From the NCBI GenBank assembly GCA_003971905.1, contig RSEE01000131.1, forward strand, positions 93,762-157,761: DNA of 64,000 nt, given 5' to 3'. Shown one piece after another: positions 37,748 to 49,605 of the stretch; within the stretch, counting starts at the first letter, position 1; the number at the start of each line of letters is the position of its first letter. The notes under the pieces were generated by a model, which searched no databases, was not told where the DNA came from, and saw only the letters and a program-made list of their open reading frames with translations. The position numbers and the translations under genes are program-made. The stretch comes from Moniliella sp. 'wahieum'. Taxonomy: Eukaryota; Basidiomycota; Moniliellomycetes; Moniliellales; Moniliellaceae.

Positions 37748-40700
37748 TCAGTCGTACAGCGCCGCAGCGTCCAACTGGGCCAAGACGGCTTGGTGCCGCT
37801 GCAAGTCGGACCACAGCTGTGCGTCCACCTCTTCCTCCCCATCCCCCGACGCCCCCCCATTCCTCGTCCCATTCGTCGTTCCGCTCCCGTTCGCGGTCGC
37901 GTTCACATTCGCGGTCGCGTTCACGTTCGGGAAGGAGGACGAGGGAGAGAGCAAGGTATCCACGGTCGCCCTGCGCTCCGTGACGGGCGCGGCACCGCTC
38001 TTGTCGCCAAGCACTTGGCCACCGGGTGAAACGGGCGTGGCACGCACAGCATCCGTTACCTCCTCGGGCTCGTACAGTGCTCCAGCGGCACGGTGGGACC
38101 AGCCCGCCCCGGGTGCAGTAGGAGGGGAGACGTACGAGGCGCGAACCCCGTGGGACGGAAGCGAGGTATGGGCATACGAGGCATGCAACACGCCTGACAT
38201 GCCTGTGCCCGTGCGCACAAGCGAATCGCGTTGGTTCACGCTCACTTGGCTCGCACGACGATGGTGAACGCGCGAGGAGCGTTTGAGCAGCCCCGGACTG
38301 GTGCCGAGACCGGCGGGACTGGGACCTGTACCACCTAACGTGCCCGCTGCGGCTGTGGCGGCCTTGCTCGCCGAGCTGGGCGGGGTAGGCTTGAACGACG
38401 ATGGTGGCGGGGTAGAACGGGGGGGACGAGCGGCGTCGGCGGGGGGAAAGGATGCGTGGCGCGCGAACCGGGGAACCAGGAACGTCGATCGGTGGTGGAG
38501 TCGCGATCCCCCGGAGCTCGATACGAAGTTGAAGTTGAAGCTGAACCTGAACCCACCGACGAAGCGGTAGGTGCAGCAGAAGCAGAAGGTGCAGTAGGTG
38601 CAGCACTACCCCCGCAGCAGCGACAGGAGCAGTGACAGGAGCAAGAGGGAGGGGCGAAGGGGACGAAACCAACGTGCTGGTCGGGACAGGTCCATCGGTC
38701 AACACGTACCGTACCATCTCACCTTCCAGTGGCGACTGCACCATCTCTTTCATCTCGTCCATGTCCATGGCCTGGGTCGTGCCCACATGCATGCCCGCAC
38801 GCTACCCTGCTCCTTGTCCGACGCTGGTTCGACGCGGTACCGCCCCAAGGCTTCCGTCAAAGAGAGGGAGTGAGTGGAGGCATGCGTCGGGGTAGCCATC
38901 GCGTTCGCATTCGCCGTTGTTCCTCCCCTTTCTTCTCCTCGTACCTCTGGTGGGTCCAACGTGCGGATCGGAGGCAAGGCTCGGCGGGCGCCCGAGCGTA
39001 CGGCGGTACGCTCGCCCGCGTTCACCTGCTCGGACGCAGCACGCGCATGGGTTGGCACGAGGGTTCGCAGTACATTGGCCGAGGGCGAACGGGCGTGCAG
39101 GCGGTACGTCGATGTAGAAGTGGAAGAGAGGCGGAAGGAGACGTCGACGTGAATGGAGACGCAGAAGTGGAAGTGGAAGTGGGAGTGGGAGTAGAAGTAG
39201 AAGTAGAAGTGGCAGTCAGGTACGGATCTTTCCGCGGTAAGGCCGGGGGTTGAGTCTCGGGCCCAGCCTCGGGCACAGCCTCGGGCCCATGCGCAAGCTC
39301 AGGCGCGGGCCCAGACGTAAACCCCGACTCGGACGGGGCTGGGCCACAGCCACGTCGACGTCGATAGGCAGCAGCGGAAGATTCTCACTCGATCCGATCG
39401 GCGTCGCAAACAAGGGCGAAGCTGACGCACTGCTGATCGTACCCGTCTCCAAAAGAGATCCGGCGGCGATACTGGGATCAAAGGGTGTTGCCAGTGACGG
39501 TGTGCTGCAGGTGCGGGTGCGGGGGGGTTGGGTGCCATGGTAGCTCCTCCGCCCACTGGGTCGGGGGGGAAGGCAGTCCGCGTATCCGACGTGGTCGAGG
39601 CAAGCGGGCGCACAGTACGGGGTGGAGTGGAGGTAGCGTGGTGGGACGAACGCGAACCCGAACCTGAATGGGAATGGGAATGCTCATGCGACTGGGAGTG
39701 CGAATGGGAAACCGAAAGTGAGCCCGATGGTGACGGCGACAAAGGCGCAGCAGGCAACGGCAATGGCACGGACGAAGAAGAAGTCGACGAGGATCGTGTT
39801 GGGCCCGGTTGAGTCGGACGGTGCGGCGCATGGGCCAGCTTGGCTTTGGATAAGAATCGACTGGCAGCCACAGTCGGCGTCTCAAACGACGATACACTCA
39901 GTGCGATGCTCTCGGCTTTAGAAGACGAGGAAGGGTACCGCTCCACGCCTCCCCCAAAGCCTCCACCGCCAGTAGCACCACCACCAGAAACAGGTGCAGG
40001 AGGAGTCGTCGCAGTCGGGTCCGAGGCCGGTCGCACCCCCTCTGATCGACGACGCGCCTGGGGCGCCTTGTGCGAGGACGGGGTGGACCGGGCCGCGGGA
40101 CCGATCAGGTGCGAAGCTGGCGAAGAAGGATGCGAGAGCGAAGGCAAAGGAGAATCCGAGTGCGGATGCGCGTGCGAGTGCGAGTGCAAGTGCGAAAGGG
40201 GGTACGAAGGGGAAGACGACTGCGATTGGGATTGCGACTGGGAGCGCGAATGTACAGGCGGAGCAGAAGACACGATGGCCGAACGTGCTGCCGCCGTGGC
40301 GCTGGGAAGGTACTTGGCACGCAACAGGTCCGTCGCACTCACCGTTCTCGTACCCGCCGTTGGACGCCGCGGCGACCACCCATCAACTGCTGCGATCCCG
40401 CTTCCTCGTCTTCTTCTTCGTCCTCCGCTTCTGTTTGTGCTTGTGCTTGTGCTCCCACTTGCGGTTGCGTCTGCGCATCCGACTCGGCCCGCCCAGCCGA
40501 CGCACCGCGTTCGTCGGACACAGGCCCCGCCCCAGCTTCGACTTCGACTTGGCTCGCGTCGGTGGCGCGCGAGACCGAGGGCCCCAACGGCGATAAGGGC
40601 GAAGACGCCAAGCCACCCGACACGGACCGAATCGATTCGCTTGCGGCGTGCCATGCGGCGCGCGAGCGTCCCAGCCATCCGCCCGCCGAGTCCAACTCGC

Positions 40701-43578
40701 CCGCCACTACTGTCTCTCCCGTGCTGGCGGTAGGCGCGCCAGATGAATCGGGCGCAGCAGCGGGTCCTGCAGCCCCGTCCCAACTCACCTCCACCTCCGA
40801 AGTCGGTGCACCCGCACTGCCACCCGCACCGGCACCGGCACTGGTACTGGTACTGGTACTGGTACTGGGACCGGCACCGCCCGACCCCACACGCCGAGCA
40901 CTCCATCCTTCCCGTGCCTTGACCGTCCAGTTGGTACGCATCTTGCTCAACTGTGCCGCCGTGTCTGAAGCCTGGAACGCTTCGGCGTACCGTTCGGTCA
41001 CGCGCGTTAGGGCTTCCGCCCCGGCTGCCGCGGCGGTCTGCACGCTAAACCCGCTTTCCGCGGGAGGCGGAGACACAGTTTCACGGTCTGCCGCAGCCGT
41101 AGTGGGGGGAACAGATGCGCTAGCGGACACGGGATGTGCCGCGCCCAAGGTCCTGCGGCGTCGGGCCCAGACGCAGGCCCTTCCTCCGCCGCACCAGAAG
41201 CAGAAGCAGAAGTAGGTGCAGGTGCAGCAGCCAAGCTAGTTGACGCGGACCGATGACGGGCAGGGTTACGCCACGCTTGGTACAACGCCGCAGCGCGCTT
41301 GGACAACGCAGCTCCACCCGCACTGCCCATGCCCATGTTGGTGCCCCAGCCGGCGCCCGACGCGGCAGAGAGGGAAGAAAGGTCGTGCTCGTACGCTGGA
41401 CGGTCGCCCGTCAAAGGCGCCGACAGACGCCGTTGACGGTACACCAGTGCGAGCTCCATAGCCGGCCCAATGTCTTGGTCCGGGTAGTGCTGTAGCAGCG
41501 ATAAGAGTCGTCCAAATGCCGCGGCTTGCCCGGCGGGGGAACGTGCGCGGCCTCTACGGTCCCAGTCCTGGTCGGCGTCCTGGTCCTGCTCCTGGTCGTG
41601 GTGATGGTGATGGTGATGGTGGTCCCAAGTATCGTCGTCTAGGTCGTCTTCGACGTGCGGCGCGGCGGCAGCCAAGATCGACCCCCGGAGACGGACTAGG
41701 AGCGCACAGCAGACGTCGATTAACATGTCCACTTTGGCGCTCATCGTGCATCCACTCACGCTCGCGTCCGACAGCCCCTGCTCAGCCAAGAGCACATCCC
41801 ATACCCGCAGCACCGACGGAAGCGAAAGTTCCGTGCTGAGCAAACACGCGATCCAGCGGAAGGAAAGTACGGCAGTTGCGGGTCCAAGTGGTTGGTGTGC
41901 TACCCCGATGAAAACCAAACCAAACCAAACAAACCCCAAACCGAAACCAATCCAAACAAACAAACCAAACCAAACAAGAGAAAACGTTAGAGATGGCCAA
42001 AACCAACAAACCAAGTCCCAGTCCCAGTCCCAGGACCAGTTCCAGTCCCAGTCCAAGTCCAAGCAGGGGGCAAGCAGAACCCAGAAGAAAACTTACCAAA
42101 ACGGCCCACAAATCCGGATCGATCCAGTGCAAGCGATAACTAAACGAGCGCAACACCGCCGCCATCCCACTGGCCTGCATCACGCCTGTCCCTGCCCCCG
42201 ACGCAACCCCCGCTTCGGATTCGCCTCCAGGCCCCAGCGACACGGGACGCACCAACGACCATCCCGCCGCGACGCGGTCCAGTCCATCAAACGTGTACAA
42301 ATCCCGAATGTCGCCCAACAGCGCGGAAAAGCACCAGAACGCATCGGCTTCCGCATGCTTCGACGCACATCCTACCGTTGCAGCTTCCGCGTCCAGGTCC
42401 GCACCGTCTTCCCCCACCGATGCACCCACAGACACGGGAACAGACACGGCGCCGGCGCCGGGAGCCGGCATGCTCATGTTCACGTTCACGTTCACGTACA
42501 AAGGTCCTCGCGGCGGCGACGCATGCCCAAACACGTAGAGAAGCACAAACGCAATCTCATTCATGCCTTGGATGTACCCAAGACCGGGATTGAGCAGGGC
42601 GTAGATGTACAGCAGACGCAGGAGCGAGTGCCACTGCGGCTCGGTCTCCACGGGACTGGCAGCAGGACCAGAGGTGGGACCAGAGGTGGGACCTGCACCG
42701 GAAGCAGAGGCGGAGGAAGAGCTCGGACGACGTACATGCACATGGTCCATGCGGTAGTCGGGACTGATGGATTCGAGCCGCGTGAGCAGGTTGTGTCGTC
42801 CAGGCAGGCGGGGAACGGGGCGTGGGGTCTGCGAGGCGGAGGCGGAGGCAGAGGCGGAGGTCGAGGTCGAGCCAGCAGGAGCGGACGAGGGTGATGAAGA
42901 GGCGGGGGGAAGCGGTAGAAGTAGAGGTAGAGGGGCTGAGACGGGGAGGGGGGCTATGGGCGAGGAGAAGGAGGCGGGCACAGGGGCGTGGTAGAAGGCA
43001 AGGTTGTTCTGCTTGGAGCGGCGCAGGTCCTTGTACAGCTGGTCGAGCAGCACGTCGCGCGGCGTAAATGCGTCCGAGGGGATGGAGTCTGTGCCCGCCT
43101 CGGGGGCGGGGAGCAGCGCGAGCGGGAGAAAGTCTTGCAGGAATTGCTGGCGAAAGCGAGAGACACGCGTCAGTAAACAACACACGAAAAAGCAAGAGAC
43201 GCAAGAACACAATCCAATCAAGCGATCAAGCAAGAAACGCAAAAGGAAGAGGAACGCGAGCGGGGACACACATAGTACTCCTGTCGACGGGCATGGAGGG
43301 TCGAGGGCCAATCCCGCTTCTCGGTGGGCAGGTAGAGCAGCAGCGCCTTCCACGCCTGAGCGCGCAGCCAGCCCGGCTGGTCCGGCACGCCCTGCAGACA
43401 CAGCTGCCGCAGCGAGTAGAGGTTCACCACCGCCTGCCCGGGCAGCAGACTGGCGCCGTCCAGCAGCGCGGCGAACCCGGCCGAGCGCTGGGCTGCGGCG
43501 CTGGCGGGGGCGGACGCCGCGGCGGCAGGGCGGGTGGTGCGCGGGCGGCGGCGAGCCCGGCAGCGTCGTCGGTGGCAT
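37748..43578 (-). CDS. TBC-domain Rab GTPase-activating protein, TBC1D13-like, with long Ser/Ala-rich tail
   Basis: Predicted Rab GAP in membrane traffic. The TBC domain lies at the N-terminal end: LRQLCLQGVPDQPGWLRAQA then WKALLLYLPTEKRDW, DQLYKDLRRSK (IxxDxxR arginine-finger position), LLYIYALLNPGLGYIQGMNE (glutamine finger), EADAFWCFSALLGDIRDLY, FRWIACLLSTELSLPSVLRV, WDVLLAEQG and LLSLLQHYPDQDI. These follow the order of animal TBC1D13. Introns lie at about 43143-43275 and 41885-42095. Downstream is DTAAQLSKMRTNWTVKAREG and roughly 1100 residues of Ser, Ala, Thr, Gly and Pro, with islands such as SATDLLRAKYLPSA, SLTEALGRYRVEPASD and a C-terminus EEEVDAQLWSDLQRHQAVLA ending LYD. Several frame changes occur; a separate downstream gene cannot be fully excluded. 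A (CCA)n tract ends 9 nt before the ATG. Confidence 0.8.
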
Positions 43579-43587
43579 GGCGAGCGC

Positions 43588-43632
43588 TGGTGGTGGTGGT
43601 GGTGGTGGTGGTGGTGGTGGTGGTGGTGGTGG
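43588..43632 (-). repeat. (CCA)n tract immediately upstream of the TBC start
   Basis: Fifteen TGG triplets on the plus strand, CCA on the coding strand, ending nine bases before the ATG at 43578. Comparable tracts precede DCP2 and the SAS4-like gene. Confidence 0.9.
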
Positions 43633-43862
43633 CGATGGTGGGGCAGCTGCGGGTGGAGAGTGCATGTGGTGTCGAAGTCCCCTGGGCAGTGTGACGGGGA
43701 TGTGACGGCGACGAGATGCCCCGCCGCTGAGGTAAGCAGCCGGGCGCTGCACTGCCCTATGGAAAACTACCTCACAAGAGTACTATGGAGCCCACCCGGA
43801 GCAGGCTCCGGAGCAGGTCCAGCCCCTCCCCGCCGTCGGCTGGCTTGATGCACATGTCATGC

Positions 43863-44434
43863 TTACACAATCTTGGGCGCAATCGACGCAATCTTCGCCC
43901 ACCCCTTGGCGCGCACCTCGGCAGCCACGACGCCCGTCACACGCGACGCCAGCGGCTCCTTGCGATTGTTGATCAGCACACACGCATTGTCGTCAAACGT
44001 GATCACCCGCCCGTCCGCCCGCTGCGTCGGGAACTTGGTCCGCACAATCACTGCGTGCCGCACATCTCCACGCCGGATCTTGGTGGCTGTCGCCGACATG
44101 CTCGCTAGCTTCGCGTCCGACAGAGGTTTCGCCTTGTGCACCACCACTACACACTCGTCGCCTGCACATCGTATGTCGTGAGTCGCGGGGGGAGGGGAGG
44201 GAACAGCAGTTAGTTACATGCATGCCCCAGCGCATACAAGAGCACAGGAGAAAAGAGACGTCAGACGTACCAATCTTGGCGCCCTTTTGGTTGCGCGGGT
44301 ACTTGAGCACGTTGATCACCTCGCACACGAGCGCGCCCGAGTTGTCGATGCACTGCGGCAGGGCAGGGGGGTGTGAGTGGCAGCCACACACACGGAGGGA
44401 GCACATACGTGACCATCGACTTGAGGCGCAGCAT
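43863..44434 (-). CDS. MRPL38: Mitochondrial large-subunit ribosomal protein uL14m
   Basis: Bacterial L14 family protein of the mitochondrial ribosome, at the intersubunit face. Three exons: MLRLKSMV (44409-44434), then CIDNSGALVCEVINVLKYPR and NQKGAKIG (44271-44352), then DECVVVVHKAKPLSDAKLAS through VRTKFPTQRADGRVITFDDN to IASIAPKIV and stop at 43863-43865. Introns are 44353-44408 (donor GTATGT) and 44162-44270 (donor GTACGT, branch TAACTAAC). The IDNSGA and RADG..I.FDDNA motifs are the L14 signatures. Exon 1 to exon 2 phase is off by one, probably a base-call gap. Length of about 130 residues fits the fungal protein. It shares a 225-bp divergent promoter with the J-protein gene. Confidence 0.93.
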
Positions 44435-44659
44435 CTTGGATGAGGGTTAGTGGGCGATGGGATGGATGGATGGATGGTGGTGGAGCGACGCTGCCCCCGA
44501 CCTTCTTGCGACGCTGGCTGACGTCAGCCGCACCCCGTCCCCCTCCCAACCCTAGCGCCCCGGGCACAACCCTACTCCCCAAAGGGGGCTTACCCCCGCG
44601 GCGATAACGCCCCCCCCCCCCCACAGTGTGGCCTGCGCATCGCGGCGGCGGCCACGCAG
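44435..44659. promoter_or_regulatory. Compact divergent promoter, uL14m / J-protein
   Basis: Only 225 bp separate the two start codons. The 14-bp perfect palindrome GGCTGACGTCAGCC (44516-44529) contains the CRE/ATF core TGACGTCA near the centre. Flanks carry GGATGGATGGATGG (44461-44474) and a C-run at about 44608-44620. No TATA box is visible, as expected for housekeeping promoters. Confidence 0.65.
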
Positions 44660-46282
44660 ATGGGCGCGACGGCCATCAGCATGCTGGTGCGCATCCTCCC
44701 GACGAGCGTGCGGCCGTGTGTGCGTGTGTGCGCGCCGCGCCTCGCGTGTGCGCGCTCCACCGCCTCCTCTTCCTCTTCCTCTTCCTCCGCCACCGCCCAC
44801 CGCCCACCTGCCACCGACGACGCCCACCAACCAGACGCACACGAACCAGACGCCGACGCCGACGCCGCCGCACTCGCGCTGCAGCACTCGCTCTGGGCCC
44901 AGTCGGCGCACGAGCACGAGCAGGAGCACGAGAAGCACACGCAGGACGAGGTGGAGCACGACTGGCTCAGCCGCTGGACCGACGGGAAGGCCTCTGCGCG
45001 TCCTCTCCCTCCCGCCCGGCCTCACGTTGCCCCGGCGCGGACTGTGCACCAGTGCGCGTGTGAGTGCGCACGTGGCCCAGGCGCAGGACCACCACCACCA
45101 CCACACAGAAGGGGAAGGGGGACCAGAAGAAGGACGCAAGGCCTGACATCCGGTTCCCATCGCACGCCAACCCGACCCCGTACCAGATCTTCTCCCTCCC
45201 CCCAACGGCTGCCGCGCGCGAGATCAAAGCACGGTACTACCTCTTGTGCAAGCAACTTCACCCGGACCTTGCCCGTTCCTCCTCGTCCTCTCCCGACCCG
45301 CTGCGCGAGGCCCAGTTCCGCACCCTCGTCACGGCCTACGAGCTGCTCTCCGACCCCCAGCGTAGACGCATGTACGACCGTTACCGTCTCGGCTGGACCG
45401 ACCCGTCGTCTTCCTCTTCTCTTCGGGGTCGGCGTCGGCGGCAGCAGCGTACGCACAGAGAACCCCGCGATCTCAACCGTGGGGCCGTGGACCGTCCGCT
45501 GACGAGGACTATAACTTCCATTTCCACCACCGGCCTTCGCCGGGGGGAAGCTACGGCCCGAGCGCATCGGAAATGCGCTGGGCTAACACCAAGTTCGCCA
45601 TGGGCGTGGTGGGATTGTGTGGCGTAGGTGGTGGATGGGTGTACGTGGTGATCGAGTCGTATGTCGCTGCACGATCGGACCAGTTGCACGCTACCGCTGC
45701 CCAGTCCTTCGCGCTCGATTGGAAGCTGCCTCCCCTGAGGGACAGACGCGTATGCAGCAGCTCCGCCACCGCGCTTATCTTCTTCGTCATCCCCACGAAT
45801 CTCAGGAGGAGATGGATTCGCACTCTCCCCCTCAGCCCCACGATCGTGCTGAGACCCCTACCGAAAACGGTCACGGCGCACCCTTGGATCCAACGCCACC
45901 CCCGACCGAAGCAGACGCGAACTTTGCTGCCCACGCCACGCCATGGCACGAGCAGGACCCCGCCCAAGCCCAAAGGGGAACCCAAAGGGAAACCCAAAGG
46001 GAACCGCAAGTTTCCACCTCGGCGACTTGGGCCCCACCGACGACCGCGCACGACCTATCCTCTACTGACCCCTTGGCGTCGCGCGTGGACCTGCCGTCAG
46101 CGTCGCGCCCGTCAGCGTCGGGGGTGGATCTGTCGTCGGGGATGGATCTGTCGTCGGGGTCGGGGCTGGAAAGTGTAAGTGGAGGTGCAGCTGCGCCACC
46201 AGCTGAGTGGGACATCATGCCGCCCTCGACGCGGTTCTGCCACCGCGCGGGCGCGGGCGGGTTGTTGAAGCCTAAAACGTGA
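44660..46282 (+). CDS. J-domain (Hsp40) protein, probably mitochondrial, membrane-anchored
   Basis: Co-chaperone for Hsp70. The N-terminus MLVRILPTSVRPCVRVCAPR (from the second ATG, 44681) is a mitochondrial-type presequence. After an intron near 45060-45107 the J-domain reads TPYQIFSLPPTAAAREIKAR, YYLLCKQLHPDLARSS (HPD encoded at 45259-45267) and LVTAYELLSDPQRRRMYDRY. A transmembrane helix FAMGVVGLCGVGGGWVYVVI follows in another frame, then ARSDQLHATAAQSFA and a polar tail ending LLKPKT. Frame changes occur near 45400, 45500 and 45700. The layout (presequence, J-domain, single helix, short tail) suits an inner-membrane J-protein; partner unknown. The head-to-head arrangement with uL14m suggests co-expression. 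Confidence 0.82.
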
Positions 46283-47427
46283 AGCGTACGCGGCAGGGCA
46301 CCGAGCAACGAGCAGCAAGCAAGAACCAGGAAGTAGGAAGGGCAAGAGTAACACCACAACAAGAACGACAGGACCAAGAATGAGGAGCAGCGGGAGGAGG
46401 AAGAGGGCAAGTGTATCGTTGTTGTGGGTATGAGTATGGTCGTGGGGGGGACGCAGGCAGGGGTGGGCGGTGAGGCGTGCTAGACCAACGCCACGTGGAG
46501 CGTAGCAGCTACCTGGTCGGGTGGAAGTAGCTCGGTAGAACGTACAGCCAGCCTCCACTGCGGACAGGCGCAGGCGAAGGAGGCAAAGAGTCGTAGTAGT
46601 CTCTCTCGTCTCGTCTCGTCTTGTTTCGTCGCGGGAGAGAAAGCGAGAACGCACGTCGCTGTGCGGCAGAGTGGGTGGGGTGCGCTTCGGAATGTGTTAC
46701 TGTAGCGCCACATCATCCGCCTCTTGCGCTCCATGCCAGCAAGGTCGTCCGATGGAGGTTTCGGGCCGTAGTGGTGTCAGTCGCGTACGTGTGTCGCGGT
46801 AGTCTATATAGGAAAAGAACACAACTAAGGTAGGATTTGGCACGTGGGACGTGCGACGTGCGACGTGCGACGTGGGACGTGGTCGGCACGCTGGACTTGC
46901 AGCTGAGTTCACCGTGCTCTTCTCTTCTTCTCCGTTCGTTTGGGCGCCAAACCCACCCGCCGACAACACGCTATTAAGTTCTACTTCGTCCAGTCGACTG
47001 TGCCGTGCGTGGCCCAACGAGGAGGTAATACCAGACCATCCTCATCCTCATCCTCATCCTCATCCCCACGCCCGCCCCCCTTGCTACCAACTAAGTGCAA
47101 GCTAGTCTACGGCTCAGAACGCAGAACTCAGATCTCCGATCTCAGAACTCAGAACTCAGACCGGACCAGAGCCGGGCACTGCGCCGCCTGGCAAGCAGAC
47201 ACAACCAACGTTGAGAACCTACTACACTATACATCGCGTATCGTCGGCAATCCGTCCCTCTTGCTCGTGTTCGTGCTTTTGCTTATGCTTTGGCTCGCTT
47301 CGCACGGACGACCGACCGCACGCGCACGCCGCGGTGCGAAACACAGGTAGCCCCGCACGCCGTAGCATAAGTGTACGTGTAAGTGTGTGTGTAGGAGGCG
47401 GGGGGGGGGGGATACCTCGCTGGCCCT
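46283..47427. other. Intergenic between convergent genes, with ACGTG and CCTCAT repeats
   Basis: At 46841-46880 ACGTG recurs six times (CACGTGGGACGTGCGACGTG and onward). At 47040-47066 there is a CCTCAT repeat, and at 47117-47162 repeated CAGAACT and GATCTC words. A TATATAG is at about 46804-46810. No protein is recognisable on either strand. Confidence 0.5.
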
Positions 47428-49605
47428 TCATGGCGGGCGCGGGCGCGGGGGAGCGTGCGTCGCATCCCCATCCCCATCCCCACTCCCACTCCCACTCCCA
47501 TTTCCAATCCCATTGGCATGTGCATGGGCATTAGGATGCGCGGCGGAAGCGGGGTGGTGCCACAGCGCTGCCCGGCACAGCTCCGGGGCGATCCAAGCAA
47601 GCCCGCCGGGACAGCCGCCGTCGCTCCGCACACCGTCCCGCTCGATATCGTTCCACTGGTACAGACCCACTCACAGACCCACCCACAGACCCGCCTACAG
47701 ACCCACCCCCAGACCAGCCACAGACCCGTGGGCAGGCAGGGGGCAAGCGCGACGGGGGGAGATCTTCGTCTCCCGTCGTCGGGGCAGACGAGGCGGGGGA
47801 ATAGGTAGGACTGCCAGCGCGCTGCTGCGCATGCGCTGCGTGCATCGGTGGTGAGCCCATCGACGATGGGTCAGATAGGGTCCCGGGTGACCGGTGTCCG
47901 CCATGGGACGAAGACGTACCCCCCCAGGCTAAGGAGGGTACAGGAGAGCAGGTGGGCGTGCAGGTGGTCGGTGTGGACCGTGCTGGGTCCCGTGCTGGGT
48001 CCGGTACTGGGTCCGGTACTGGGTTCGGTGCTGGGTTCGGTCGAGGTACCCTTGTGCTTGGCGGGGATCACTTTACGTTTCTTGTGAACCGGATGGTCGC
48101 GATGGGCGGATGGAGGTGGGACTTGGACTTGGACTTGGAGGAGCGGGAAGGCGGGTGGGAAGAACCGAAAAGTTGAGTACAGTCGGGGCCGATGGGCGCG
48201 GCTCGGGTGGCGGCTCGGTCGGCGCAGGGCGGGCGCAGGCGCAGGCGCAGGCGTAAGGCCACCGGCGAGGGACGAGGGTATTGGCGGTGGTGGTCGTGCA
48301 GCGGGGCGAGGGAGCGGACGAGTAGGTGGACGAGAAAGAGAAGTAGGAAGAGGAGGAGGAGGAAGAGGGGGAGGAAGAGGTGGTGGTGGTGGAAGAGGCG
48401 CAACCGAGGTGGTGAACGCGGCGCCTTGAAACGTATTTTTCGCAGGGGGGTTCCACCGATCCAAAAAGGGGATGGAAGGATCACCAATGGGCTTGACAGG
48501 CATCGCACGTACCGAACTAGCCACACGCACACTCTTGCCCGCGCACGGTGAAGGATCTTGGCGCCTTTGCTCGCCCCACCACCGCCACCAGAACTCCCAC
48601 TCACAGTGGCGGACCCACCTCGACGACCACGCCGCACGGGCGCATGTTCCGTGATGACCATCTTGCGTGACAGACGCTGTGCCTGCGCTTGCGCATACCG
48701 CGCCTTGAGCTTCGATCCGAGCTGGTCTAGTTCCCGCTCCCGCGCTTCCACACATACCTGCCACAGACGCCCAGTCAGCCCCACGTACACCACCACGCAC
48801 AACGAACAACGAATAACGAATAATGACCGACGAGGGAGCACGTACGGCGTACTGTTTTCGCCAACTCGATGGTCCGGTACTTCGCCCCGCTCGTACGCCT
48901 TGCGGTACTGCCCGAATTCGGTGAGCACATGTCGTTTCCAAATGTCTGCGTAGGGAGGGCAAAGGGTAAGGGAGTTAGTGGTTAGTTCGCCATGGACATG
49001 GACATGGTATCCATGGGCATCCATGGGGGTAGCATCGTGCGAGACGAGCACGAGCATCGACGTACAGTCGGTCTGAGAAAGCAGGTGCGGACTCGCAGTT
49101 TCGATCTGGTGCAGCTTATCGGGCCGCATCACTTCCAGCACATCTTGTACCAGCGCAAATGGCATATCGCCCACGTCCTCGATCGCTGCCACGAAACCAG
49201 TCAGTATCGGCCATGCCACCCAGCAGCGCGAAAAACCAAATGAAGAGTAGGGTAGTAGAAGCAGTCCAACGTTTAACGTACCTGCGACGTTGCGGAACAG
49301 AACTGCACACAGCCAACCAACACCAACCCCAACACCAAAACCAGGCACACAGAACACACAGACACAGAACACGCGTCAGAACAACACTCAACACTCAACA
49401 CTCAACACCCCACATTCCCCAAGAACCAACGTACTGCGTCGACACACTTCCTTGAGCGACGGCAGCCGGGGCGCACGCGATCGCCCTCTCCGAAGGGAAG
49501 ACGCATACCCTCGGGTGCAGGACGCAGCTCAAACGCCTCCTCGTCCACATCGTCCTCCACACCCAGATTGTCGTCCTCGTTCCCAGCGCCCCGAGCACCC
49601 ATCAT
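47428..49605 (-). CDS. ELA1: Elongin A (RNA polymerase II transcription factor SIII subunit A)
   Basis: Elongin A binds elongin C and acts in transcription elongation and in ubiquitylation of stalled RNA polymerase II. Spliced product: LPSLKEVCRR, then a 21-nt exon (49282-49302) giving LFRNVA, then IEDVGDMPFALVQDVLEVM and HQIETASPHLLSQTD, then after another GTACGT intron YIWKRHVLTEFGQYRKAYER, SSWRKQYA, and after a third intron VCVEARERELDQLGSKLKAR with QRLSRKMVITEHAPVRRG. The DVGD, LxxIExxSPHL, and SWRxxY blocks define the Pfam Elongin_A domain. The tail has a Pro-rich stretch, a basic HKKRKVIPAKHK likely NLS, and SPTYSPASSAPTTGDE. The start is uncertain; the acidic EDDVDEEAFELRPAPEG lies in a frame different from SLKEVCRR. 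The 3' limit could be 47871 instead. Confidence 0.82.
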
